Shown here piece after piece: positions 55,081-64,000 of a DNA stretch of 64,000 nucleotides (position 1 is its first letter; each line of letters starts with the position of its first letter). Origin of the DNA: Asparagopsis taxiformis (lineage: Eukaryota > Rhodophyta > Florideophyceae > Bonnemaisoniales > Bonnemaisoniaceae); the NCBI GenBank assembly GCA_030407315.1, contig JALQPE010002989.1, positions 1 through 64,000 of the forward strand, in the 5' to 3' direction. The notes beneath the pieces were generated by a model. That model searched no databases and had not been told where the DNA came from. It worked only from the letters and a program-made list of their open reading frames with translations. The translations under genes and the position numbers were made by a program.

Positions 55081-57314
55081 TGAACTAATTTAGATATCTT
55101 TCCGCACGTTCAAGTGATCGTGCTGGTTTTAAACTAGTCTCGAGATGAAAATAAATGGGGGGGGGGTGAGTATAGTCACTCAATGGAACGACTGTTCTTC
55201 TTCCGAAACGTAATAAACTCATGGGCGTTGGAAATAGTTTGTGACACCTCAAACGGAACAGCGCGGTCGATGGGCCATCATGTCCACCATTTATACGCTG
55301 ATCGGCAGGGTGAACGAGGCGCGCAGAAGCAATTAACCTTGGTCAAGCTCACAGGGCGGGCCTGAACTGGTACGGAACATGGGGTTGATCCTCCTCGAAC
55401 GCGCTATGTACAAGTGGAAGTGTAGGTAGGTGACGTGATTCACTGCATATATACTGCTCCATGACGGAAAACGTGTACTGAATCGGGAACGTGTCCACGG
55501 CAACGCTGACCGACAGCTGTCCAGCGCCATGTTTAAAATCGCGAAATCCAGATTTCGCAACACAGACTCAACAGGCTCATCACCCTCCACGGAAACCTCG
55601 ACAGCCACATCCCGATCCACCCCTGCAGTCTAGTTGGCCTTTGCGCTACCCAAATTTCGCCGTACTTTTCTCATTCTATTTCGCAATCCATCACCGCACC
55701 AGCGCGGAAGATATGCCATGCAGCGCCTCCATAGGCATTCGCGGCCGTGAAGTGTTTCAATACTCCTGTTGTATATAGCGGTTGCGGGACGCTGATCGCA
55801 GCTTTCCTGCACAAATTGCGTCTGTTCGGCAGTACTTCTCGCGAGCTCGAAATGTTGCATATCATAAATCCGCAGTTGTCACTGGATCACTCGGAATTAC
55901 AGGCATAATATAAGTCCATCGCAACATACAGAAGGAAAACCCGCCTTCTAGTGTGAGAACGCGGAGCGACGCGAAGAGGACAACGAGACGTGCTCGATGG
56001 ACGAATCAAAATCGACGGCCGACAAAACTAGTGGTGTCTAAGGACGAGGGGGATTCGCAGAATAACGGTCATCGGTGAGACGTGTGGCTCGCTCAATTAT
56101 CTCATCGGTGTAGGAACTGACGAGCGAGCGATTGTGAAAATGTGGGTATTGCACAACGAAGCCTGCCAGAGAGAAAGCAGGTCCAACAGCCAGACTTGCG
56201 ATTTGAATTTGTGGAAGCATTGTACATGATTCCATTTAGGTCTTTACAGGGACAGTTGTCCTTTCCACGAATAAATGACGCTGCTAATCGCGTATAATCG
56301 AATAAAATCCGTTAATCCTCCTGTGTGATTGATAAATCACAGACCAGCAGGCCTGATCAGGATCCGGTGCGCCGTCGAGAGCATGACAAGGGGCCGGTTC
56401 GCAACTGGATCTACAGACTGTGTTTTCAGTTGTTTGACACATCGAGTGGAAGTGGACTGAATTCAGGATAATCTCACGTGTCTAAACAACACACAAGTAG
56501 ATGACGTTGAAATTCCACCATGCACACAGGCAGTGTATATATGCCCGCGGCGGAACGTCTGGTGTCACACAGCTCTTTCCAAACCGCTGATGCAGCCTCA
56601 TATGATTTCTCGTTGTCGCACTTCTCGACCGAATAATCCCCACGTGTGTCCCCCGACAGCATGCACGGCGATCTATCTATCAGTTTATTTACTTCATATG
56701 TGTCGCATGAGTTTACCACGCGCCCCCTGCCGCACGTCTCGACTTCCACTCCACTCCGACTAACCCACCTTTCCGTTAACAAACGTGTATCACACACCAG
56801 TTCCGACACCGCCCTCTGCTCCGACGTGCTCGCGCACGTCCAGCGCCCGAGTCGGCCAAGTGAGCGAAGCATCACGTTTGCGAACGTGAGCAAAGTCGAA
56901 TGTGCCGCTGCATAACTTCGCAGCTGCTAGGCATACATAAGTGTTCCCAATTCTGATAGCGCGTTACGTGCACTTCAGTCCGCGAAATGTGGCGGTTTGA
57001 GAGGCCACTTGTCTGATGCTTACCATATCCCCATAGTTATCTTCCCTCAGCCGCTGCACATTCATCCAATTGCAGCTTACTCTTTCCATTGTGTGACAGA
57101 TGTTCCCTCTGCGACAGTTACAACGGATATCGTACCCGTTCGCCGACCAACTATCGCTTCATATCTTGCATGACTTGCAGCTAACCGGCGTCTCTGCCGA
57201 TAGCATATGATACGTGGCGAGATTCACCCTCTTGCAGGGAACAGATATTGTCTCTGTATTCGGACATTTTTCGCCTACGGCATCTTTGGTCTCAGGCCGT
57301 TCTCTTGAACAACA
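55081..57314. other. Intergenic; doubtful short frames only
   Basis: A G-run occurs at 55157-55166. Minus frames at 55860-55630 (76 codons), 56235-56038 (65 codons) and 56893-56474 (139 codons) are open, but none has a recognisable domain or a well placed promoter. The last also has open antisense frames. Confidence 0.4.
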
Positions 57315-57320
57315 TATAAG
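57315..57320 (+). promoter_or_regulatory. TATA-like box
   Basis: TATAAG (in ACATATAAGG) 84 bp before the ATG at 57399. Confidence 0.55.
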
Positions 57321-57398
57321 GCCGTCATAAACGCTCTGTATCATGGCAAACTCACTCTGCAATTCGAATGTGAGCTCAGAGCGTCGCTGAAATCTAAA

Positions 57399-58754
57399 AT
57401 GGCGACGATAGGCCATTCTCCTCACATTCTACCCTTGGTCATCTTCTTTTCGCTTTTCGCAGCTTCCAAGTCGCATGGAATCGCCAATGCGTCTGATCAT
57501 ATCGCAGATAGCCCACCAACAGGCGTTCACATGGCATCTAGTAATAACCCCTTGCGAGGGCACAACTTTTATGTAAATCCATACTACCAGCGGTCAGTCA
57601 TGAACACCATGAATTCTGTACCAACACAACAAAGAAATGCTCTACGAAAGCTGCTCAACAAGCCGACAGCCATCTGGCTTGTCACCAAGTCGCTCGCAAG
57701 TGCAAGTCGACCAAACTCAATGAGGACGGCACTGGTAAATGCTGCCCGTAGGTCCAACCCACCGCTCGTCACGTTCGTCGTATACAATCTACCGAATCGC
57801 GACTGCGCCGCTGAGGCATCCAGAGGAGAAATATGCTGCAGTTACTTGAGCAACGGAAAATGCAATATGGCCAATAGCGGCAACAACTGTGCAAACGGTC
57901 TCAGAGAATACAAAGAGCAATTCATAGACGCCATCGCAACGAACGCGAGACAATATTGCGGCCGGGTTCCAATGGCATTCATCCTCGAACCGGACAGTCT
58001 ACCGAATCTAATAACAAACCTCCACCACCCATCATGCAGGAACGCAGGCACCACAACAGCCTATCGGGAGGGAATAAAATACGCCGCAACAAAACTAAAA
58101 TCTGCCTGTCCAAGAGCTCCGATCTACCTCGACGCAGCGCAAGGACTCTGGCTGGGCTGGGAGACGCAAGCACGTAAATTCATGCAGGAAATCGCACGTC
58201 TAAGAATCCACACCCATCTGCGCGGATTCGCCATCAACGTATCCAACTACCAAGAACAGGGCCGTCTCTGTCCGCGGGTGGGGTTCTGCAACGACGCGAC
58301 GAACCGCCAGCACGCGTGCTGCCAGGAAAGCTGCGGGCTTGTCGCGGCGGAAAATTCCGGTCACACGGTGATGAATTACGCGGCGGAATTACACGCGTTT
58401 GCGCGGGAAGAAATTGCGGGATTTACGCCGCGCATGGTCGTCGACACGTCCCGAAACGGCCGCGGCGGACGGAGACAGAATTGCGCTACGTGGTGCAACG
58501 CGCGGTATGCACGAGCCGGTATCGCACCGAGCGCGTTTGTGGAGGAGGATTGGCTCATGGACGCGTATTTGTGGATTAAACCGCCGGGTGAAAGTGACGG
58601 CTGTACCAGGATTCTGCCCGATGGACGCGCGTGTCAGAGCTTCGATCGCGTCTGTGCGTCCGCGGAGAGCATTGGTAGTCGCGTCGGGGAGCCGAGAGCG
58701 CCGCTTGCGGGTTCGTGGTTTGCTTATCAGGCGATTCAGATTGCTTCGGCGTGA
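57399..58754 (+). CDS. Secreted GH6 family glycoside hydrolase, divergent paralogue
   Basis: 451 aa, one exon, ATG in CTAAAATGG. Signal peptide about residues 1-26 (LPLVIFFSLFAASKS). It keeps all GH6 landmarks: YNLPNRDC, FILEPDSLPNLITN, YLDAAQGLWLGW, RGFAINVSNYQEQG, VVDTSRNG and DAYLWIKPPGESDG, with both catalytic-region Asp (RDC and EPDS). The Cys-rich insert after RDC (EICCSYLSNGKCN) and the later Cys cluster (LCPRVGFCN, ACCQESCG) match the arm copies. The H of YLDAAH is replaced by Q here. It is clearly more divergent than the two arm copies are from each other, and lies in the spacer of the inverted repeat. GC rises sharply after about 58180. Likely extracellular beta-1,4-glucan hydrolase. 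Confidence 0.92.
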   Translation: MATIGHSPHILPLVIFFSLFAASKSHGIANASDHIADSPPTGVHMASSNNPLRGHNFYVNPYYQRSVMNTMNSVPTQQRNALRKLLNKPTAIWLVTKSLASASRPNSMRTALVNAARRSNPPLVTFVVYNLPNRDCAAEASRGEICCSYLSNGKCNMANSGNNCANGLREYKEQFIDAIATNARQYCGRVPMAFILEPDSLPNLITNLHHPSCRNAGTTTAYREGIKYAATKLKSACPRAPIYLDAAQGLWLGWETQARKFMQEIARLRIHTHLRGFAINVSNYQEQGRLCPRVGFCNDATNRQHACCQESCGLVAAENSGHTVMNYAAELHAFAREEIAGFTPRMVVDTSRNGRGGRRQNCATWCNARYARAGIAPSAFVEEDWLMDAYLWIKPPGESDGCTRILPDGRACQSFDRVCASAESIGSRVGEPRAPLAGSWFAYQAIQIASA

Positions 58755-60159
58755 TTGGAGGAGGCACAGAGTTGTGCTGATGATTGAGCGCGATGCGTGT
58801 CATACTTTGGTTTGGAATTGTTGTGATCTATGGAATCGCACGTGTCATTGCCGCTGACGTGCGCGACGGTCGTTGGAAAAGACAGACTGTCGGGATGTGA
58901 ATGGTCGGATTACATAACGAACGTCATGACGTAGCCACGTGTAGATAGGTAGTGAACGCATAAAATATCTGTAGTTTTGGATTCAAAGCGTCGTCAGCTA
59001 AATAACATTCGTTATCGGCACACATGCAAGTGACCACATGACCGATCGGTCCCGTAAGTAACGTAAGTCTTTCGACATTTGCGCATCCATCCAATGACGT
59101 TTGTGCAGCCCAACATTCGATGCCTCGTCAACGTCCCACTCAATTACACTTGACTTTCTCCTCGTGTGCTTCAACTCATGACAAAAGAAGGGCTGAAGCA
59201 TGATCATCATTTACACACATCTCATGCAATCACGCGCCATTTCTCTTCCATGTTTCATTACCTCCAACTTGTTGCTGTTCAAATATTTCCAGTTCGTGAC
59301 GTTTCTTGCGCCCATTTCGAAGCATAACTAGATCCCATAATCGCTCTGTCCAACGACAAATCACGTCCCGAGTCCGCATGACGTCAATCATATGATCCCA
59401 AATGTGCAGCACCGCCTACAGAGACTTGTCGTCAGCAACTCTTCCGCCACTCTGACTTGTCAAAATCTCCCCCGTGTCCGACAACGATCCATCCTAATAG
59501 TTTCCATGCTCCACACGTCTTGCTTTCCACCCTCCATCTTCAACCCTCGGATGTTTGTTCTTCGTTACACATGTGGCCATATCACTTACTACACACGACT
59601 TTTCTTTTATCCGTATTCTTTCTCCACACTCATGGCCGTGCCATGCGGACAATTCCAAAAGGGATCATTAGTCAAGAAAACTTTCAGCCTCCAGCTTCCT
59701 CATTCGTCTCGGTACTCTTTTTCACAGGCGAGCACATATTCCGCCTATACGGTTTTGCTATCTAGAAGAGATGAACAGAATCAAGGAAAAGTAAATATTG
59801 GATACAACTAGTCCCTGTCTTCCATGTCGTAAGAATATTTGTTGCCCAAAGACTCAAGTTTCGCTCATTCTCCCGGTTTTTTTCCCGTGCTGAGAAAAAC
59901 CCCATAGAAACCTTTGGGTGCATATTCAGCTTCGGTATGGTCATGATTGGCAGAGTACGGCGTGACGGTATCTTTCTGTCGCTATGGTGGAAAATCTTAC
60001 AACACTTCATTAAGCACCATTCCATTCTCACAATAAGATTCACGATATCTGCATATCATAGTGGCTCAAAACATTGATCATATGTTTCACCACAAAATAT
60101 CTCTCCATCATTATACGCTCTCTCTTTCCATCTATTCTATCTACGAAGCAATGATGAAT
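58755..60159. other. Intergenic; no supported gene
   Basis: Short frames on both strands without domains. Near 60060-60160 it shows weak, gapped homology to 44715-44870. Confidence 0.45.
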
Positions 60160-61137
60160 ATGTCTATCATTATTACAAAGTCCCTCAGATTTCCCTCTTT
60201 CCTATCCTTCCAAATATCTCCCCAGTCTAACTATGTCCCTACTCGTGACCTCATTCTATGATTCCAATCACCCATTCATCATATCCATCCCGGATCAAAC
60301 GTGTCCGCACATACTTACATTCTTCTACCCCCATCATGCACACAGGATTGTGAAAACACATATGTGCGCGCCAGAAGTAGCTATCACGTTAACCCTGAGG
60401 TGTTAACGACATAAATTGCAACACTTACTAAGCATATCACGCGATATACCGTCACCGCCATACATTATCACAGTTCCTTCGATTACAGACGCCATAAATT
60501 CGACATGAAATCTGTCATCAAGGAGATCCTCTTCTCTCTCCTCTAGTTCTGCTCATTGTTGTCAGCGACAACTCATCACCTGGTCAAAATCTTGCCAGGC
60601 TGTCTATGATGGGGACTTCATGTCCCATTGTAGACTAGAGATTCCATTTCTGCCTTTCACACACATTTCTCAGAACAACGCCATTGTGTAATTACACTCG
60701 TACCGGTTTTTTGAACCATAGAATACTTCCTCCTCACCATTTTCCCTAGTCACCCTCCCAAGCAGTTCCACAACTCGTCTCTTCTAGAAATGATCCCAAG
60801 GATAGTACGCCTTTCTTATCAACCTCCAGATAGCCCAAATAGACTCTTTCTCAGTTAGCTATCCTGAATCTTCGTAAGGCATGACATCACTCCACGTCAA
60901 TCGAATACGTTCTGATCAACACCATTTCCCATCCTCCTTTCGAAAACAGCATTCACTTCCGATTGCCTCCGATTTTCTCCGTCATCAATTGGAAGCTCGT
61001 TCATCGGTGTAAGGTACAACCAGTTCCAAAACACGTCAATCCTTCCACATGAACCACCTTACGGCCAAACCAGCCCATTTCGTTCTGCTATCGTTACACC
61101 TACCACTTCTTCACTTCCTCAAACCTCTTTCTCTCTG

Positions 61138-61145
61138 TATATAAA
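61138..61145 (+). promoter_or_regulatory. TATA box of GH6 copy 2
   Basis: TATATAAA, mirror of 43718-43725, 116 bp before the ATG at 61261. Confidence 0.7.
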
Positions 61146-61260
61146 CCACCATCCCCACTCCCAACCTCTCTCTACCATGTCCGAACACTCACCAACTCTA
61201 CACCCTTCTCTTGTTTATCACTCGAAGCGCGATTATCGCCTGAATAGTTTTCAGTGAAAC

Positions 61261-62581
61261 ATGACCGGTATCTTCCGCCCCTCCCATGTCCTGGGCTGCA
61301 TCCTTGTCTTTTCTCTTGTGACTGCTTCCCTATCGACCTCAGTGCATAACTCGTCCAGACAACAGTCCCAACGGAAATCCCTTGGCTGGCCGCCCGTTCT
61401 ACATCAATCCAGCGTACAGAAGGTTGGTCTCCCGTGCAGTCCGATCTGCTCCGAGATCACAGAAGAGAACCCTCCGAAAGCTGCTCAACAAGCCCGTCGC
61501 CATCTGGCTGGCATCCAAGGCCAGCACACGTCTCAACGGTCCAGGAACCATGAAGGGGGCTCTGGCTGATGCTGAAAGCAAGTCCAATTCGCCCCTCGTC
61601 ACTTTCGTCATCTACAACCTACCCAACCGTGACTGTGCCGCCGCTGCCTCTTCCGGGGAGATATGCTGCAGCTACTTTGGAGATGGGCGGTGCAACTATT
61701 TCGATTCGGCCAACAACTGTGCCAACGGGCTCAGGGAGTACAAGGAGCAGTTTATTGATGTCATCACGACAAACATAAGGCCGTTCTGTGGAAAGGTTCC
61801 CATGGCATTCATCCTAGAACCAGACAGTCTACCAAACTTGGTCACCAATCTCGGCGCACCGTCCTGTGGAAACGATGGCACAAAGGCAGCTTACAGAGAG
61901 GGAATTCTGTACGCTGCATCGGAGCTGAAGAGAGCTTGCAGCAGTTCTAGTGTGTACGTTGATGCGGCGCACGGCGGATGGCTCGGATGGGAGGAAAACA
62001 GTAAAGGATTTGCTCGAGAGCTTGCCCGAATTGGCGTTCACAGACATCTACGAGGCTTTGCGATCAATGTGTCCAACTATCAGGAAATGGGACCGGTGTG
62101 TCCTCGAATCGGATTTTGCAACGGGGGCGCCAATGCCGGACATCCATGCTGCCGAGAGACGTGCGGTCTCGCCAGAGCATACAACCCGGGGCATACAGTT
62201 TTGAACTATGCGGTTTCATTGCGCGCAGCGGTCGAGGAGGAGATTGCGGGCTTCAAGCCGCGAATGATTATTGACACGTCGCGGAACGGAGCAATAGGGG
62301 CGAGGAGGAGTTGCAATAACTGGTGCAATGCACGGAACGCTCAGAACGGACCCAACCCGTCTACGAGGACTGCAATTCCCGGGGTGGTGGATGCGTACAT
62401 GTGGATCAAGCCTCCGGGAGAGAGCGATGGGTGCACGGAGATATTGCCGAGTGGCGGGAGATGCGGGCGATTTGACCGTGTGTGCGCGTCGGAGGATAGT
62501 ATTGGGAGTCGTGCGGGAGAGCCGCGTGCACCTGAGGCAGGTTCATTTTTCGCGTACCAGGCGTTCAAGCTTGCGTCGTAA
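61261..62581 (+). pseudogene. GH6 glycoside hydrolase, copy 2 (right arm), 1-nt insertion
   Basis: Counterpart of copy 1. The frame from the ATG at 61261 keeps the signal peptide and reads to HNSSRQQS, then breaks because CCC (61367-61369) stands where copy 1 has CC. From 61382 the original frame resumes and is open to the stop at 62581, with all GH6 landmarks intact and only four residue changes from copy 1 (Asn to Asp, Leu to Val in YVDAAH, Asp to Asn, Arg to Gln). An intact body with a single early break suggests a very recent mutation or a sequencing/assembly error in a C-run. If real, the secreted enzyme cannot be made from this copy. Confidence 0.85.
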
Positions 62582-62689
62582 GTTTTGGTCGACGATTTGA
62601 GTGTGTGAGGAGGAGGGCAGATTGTTTTGATTAATGTTTGTTTGTTTGTTTAGTGTGAGTGATAGAGTGTTTGGTAAAAAGGAGTAGGT

Positions 62690-62787
62690 GGCCGGTTAGC
62701 TACTGGTGCAGAACTAATGGAGTGTTGGGATATCCGTATAACCAGGTGAGATGCCAGCGGTAGTGTCTGCGCAGGCACAACATTCTT
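62690..62787. repeat. Dispersed repeat copy 3 (in right arm)
   Basis: Reverse complement of 42085-42190, part of the inverted repeat. Confidence 0.65.
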
Positions 62788-62900
62788 TATAGTCTAACAG
62801 GGAGCGAAGTGAGAGGGAGTGGTGGGAGAAGGAAGTGATCGTAGAGGGGGAAGAGGGTCGGATAAGAGGGAAACGACGAGAACAGTGCAAAAAGACAGCT

Positions 62901-62985
62901 AGCTCGTGCCGGGAATTGAACCCGGATCTCTTCGGTGACAGCGAAATATACAGTGGTAGAGGAGTAACCATTATACGACACGAAC
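62901..62985 (-). tRNA. tRNA-Asp (GTC) with 13-nt D-loop insertion, copy 2
   Basis: Reverse-complement copy of 41884-41968. All mature-tRNA positions are identical. The only difference is inside the D-loop insertion (62952-62964), which reads CTCCTCTACCACT instead of CTCCTCCACCACT. Change confined to the insertion fits its being an intron. Confidence 0.85.
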
Positions 62986-63140
62986 GTTGGTGCTGTTGGA
63001 GGGGGGGCGGGATACGCAGTATGTGAACCTTCCGCTTCCAATTGGTAGATTTTTAACGTAATTTTTGGGCTCAGCAGGGTCTTGCTAATTTTTATATTTC
63101 TTAGTCGGGCCAACAACACATCGAAATGCTGGAACACCTG

Positions 63141-63481
63141 TTGTCGGATGACCATACGTAGTTAAGCACTTCCACCTGTCACCATTATAACATCCGTGTT
63201 GCTAATATTGGGTCAAAACTGAAATTTGAAGAAAAAACAAAGATTGAAGCCTCGCTCGACCTCGTGCTTCCAGGATGCAGTTCACCATACGATCGCCCGT
63301 CGTTTGCAACCCTTTTCTCTGAAAGAGAAGCTTGGGAACTGGCTCAGTTCCACCAAATAAGTTGGCATCCAGTATCCCCTCAGTAATCATCAGTGGAGCA
63401 AATACTGGTTCATAGTTGATGCGTGCAATTCAAGAAATCTTTATTTTCTACTAATTCTGAAGAGAGCTCATTACTAGCCGT
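63141..63481. other. Intergenic; no gene seen
   Basis: Between the right arm and the terminal frame; nothing recognised. Confidence 0.45.
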
Positions 63482-63985
63482 TCAATGTACGTTGGATTTT
63501 AGCCGTGCCCGCATCCGACGCAATACCCTCGTCTCGTTCAGTAACCGGAGACGTGAATGCCTTAGAGCTAGCCACTTCGCATGTCTCTCTTTATCCTCTT
63601 CCTCCATTTCCCTGCACATCCTACGGTATTTGGCTTGTTCTGATCTCTTCTCACGACGCAACACGACCTCCTTCGCCTGCGCCACTCGTGCTTCAAATGT
63701 TATCGCCCTCTGCCATTCACGATCTCGAAGTGAATTCATCACATCAATGCCAGTAAGCAAGACACCGCTTGCACTGCTTATTGTGCCGTTATGAAGTACC
63801 TCTCCATCCGATCGGAGTAAATTGAGACTGCTTTTCATCTTCTCAACCAAAGATTTGAATGAAATAAACGCATCTTGTTGATCACTGTATCCGTCATAGT
63901 TAGATATGTCTGAACAGGAAATTACATCATGAATAATATCCTCCCTTTGCTGACAACACAAACCGACACCACGAAAACCGTTCAA
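63482..63985 (-). CDS. Hypothetical charged helical protein, probably partial
   Basis: About 167 codons open on the minus strand, with no ATG at the upstream end (an in-frame TAA lies just before, near the window edge). It may therefore be a downstream exon, or start at an internal ATG such as the one giving MKSSLNLLRSDGEV. The C-terminal half is highly charged and heptad-like (EARVAQAKEVVLRREKR, RMCREMEEEDKERHAKW, LLNETRVLRRMRARLK), consistent with a coiled coil. No family recognised. Confidence 0.5.
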   Translation of the reverse strand: MNGFRGVGLCCQQREDIIHDVISCSDISNYDGYSDQQDAFISFKSLVEKMKSSLNLLRSDGEVLHNGTISSASGVLLTGIDVMNSLRDREWQRAITFEARVAQAKEVVLRREKRSEQAKYRRMCREMEEEDKERHAKWLALRHSRLRLLNETRVLRRMRARLKSNVH

Positions 63986-64000
63986 TCTGTTATTTTACGT

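Larger units (their letters stand above)
60160..63140 (-). repeat. Inverted repeat, right arm (about 3 kb)
   Basis: Reverse complement of 41735-44715 with very high identity through promoter, GH6, dispersed repeat and tRNA-Asp. Outer homology ends near 63140 (before CTGTTGTCGGATGACC). Confidence 0.92.

Noticed and set aside
56474..56893. 139-codon minus frame
   Set aside because: Overlapping plus frames of equal quality and no promoter; left as intergenic.

Overview
The window is eukaryotic nuclear DNA. Genes are mostly single-exon, each with a TATA-like box about 65-125 bp before its ATG, and they lie in islands between LTR retrotransposons. A red alga is the best fit, probably a florideophyte with a compact, intron-poor genome such as Chondrus. 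This is inferred from two copies of a tRNA-Asp gene with a 13-nt insertion in the D-loop (such ectopic tRNA introns are known from the red alga Cyanidioschyzon), from the gene structure, and from moderate GC. No species can be proved from the sequence alone.

Layout. 1-4860: an old, ACG-rich Ty3/gypsy remnant (integrase plus chromodomain, long 3' region, candidate PPT and LTR). 4850-7910: a short acidic reading frame, a 70-bp perfect-type palindrome and a 1.1-kb array of degenerate palindromic units. 7915-20995: a truncated gypsy (element A) whose 5' LTR is split by a complete 10,017-bp chromovirus (element B, 10363-20379) with 658-bp LTRs that appear identical, a GTCCT target duplication, and several stops and frameshifts in gag-pol. 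21425-22050: 3' end of a copia element. 23490-27500: a large secreted Cys-rich repeat protein and a secreted germin-like cupin. 27.5-36.3 kb: gene-poor, with decayed coding-like fragments. 36.4-41.4 kb: a small secreted protein, tRNA-Thr(AGT) with a canonical intron, a GRDP (DUF1399) protein and a small secreted Cys-rich gene with a frame break.

41.7-63.1 kb: a large inverted repeat with arms of about 3 kb (41735-44715 and 60160-63140). Each arm carries a tRNA-Asp with a D-loop insertion and a secreted GH6 glycoside hydrolase. The right-arm GH6 has a 1-nt insertion. The spacer between the arms holds a third, divergent GH6 paralogue (57399-58754), an intact Ty1/copia element (48405-53178, AATAG target duplication, primer site matching the anticodon arm of initiator tRNA-Met), a 344-bp miniature LTR element (TRIM, 54273-54616, AGAAC duplication) using the same type of primer site, and two paralogous 66-67 aa proteins starting MGC(I/F)ESKP, predicted to be N-myristoylated and palmitoylated.

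Functionally, most host genes with a signal peptide (Cys-rich repeat protein, cupin, 174-aa protein, three GH6) suggest extracellular-matrix or cell-wall roles; GH6 acts on beta-1,4-glucan. The rest is a record of retroelement activity from very old to very recent. Coordinates of boundaries called approximate were judged by eye.
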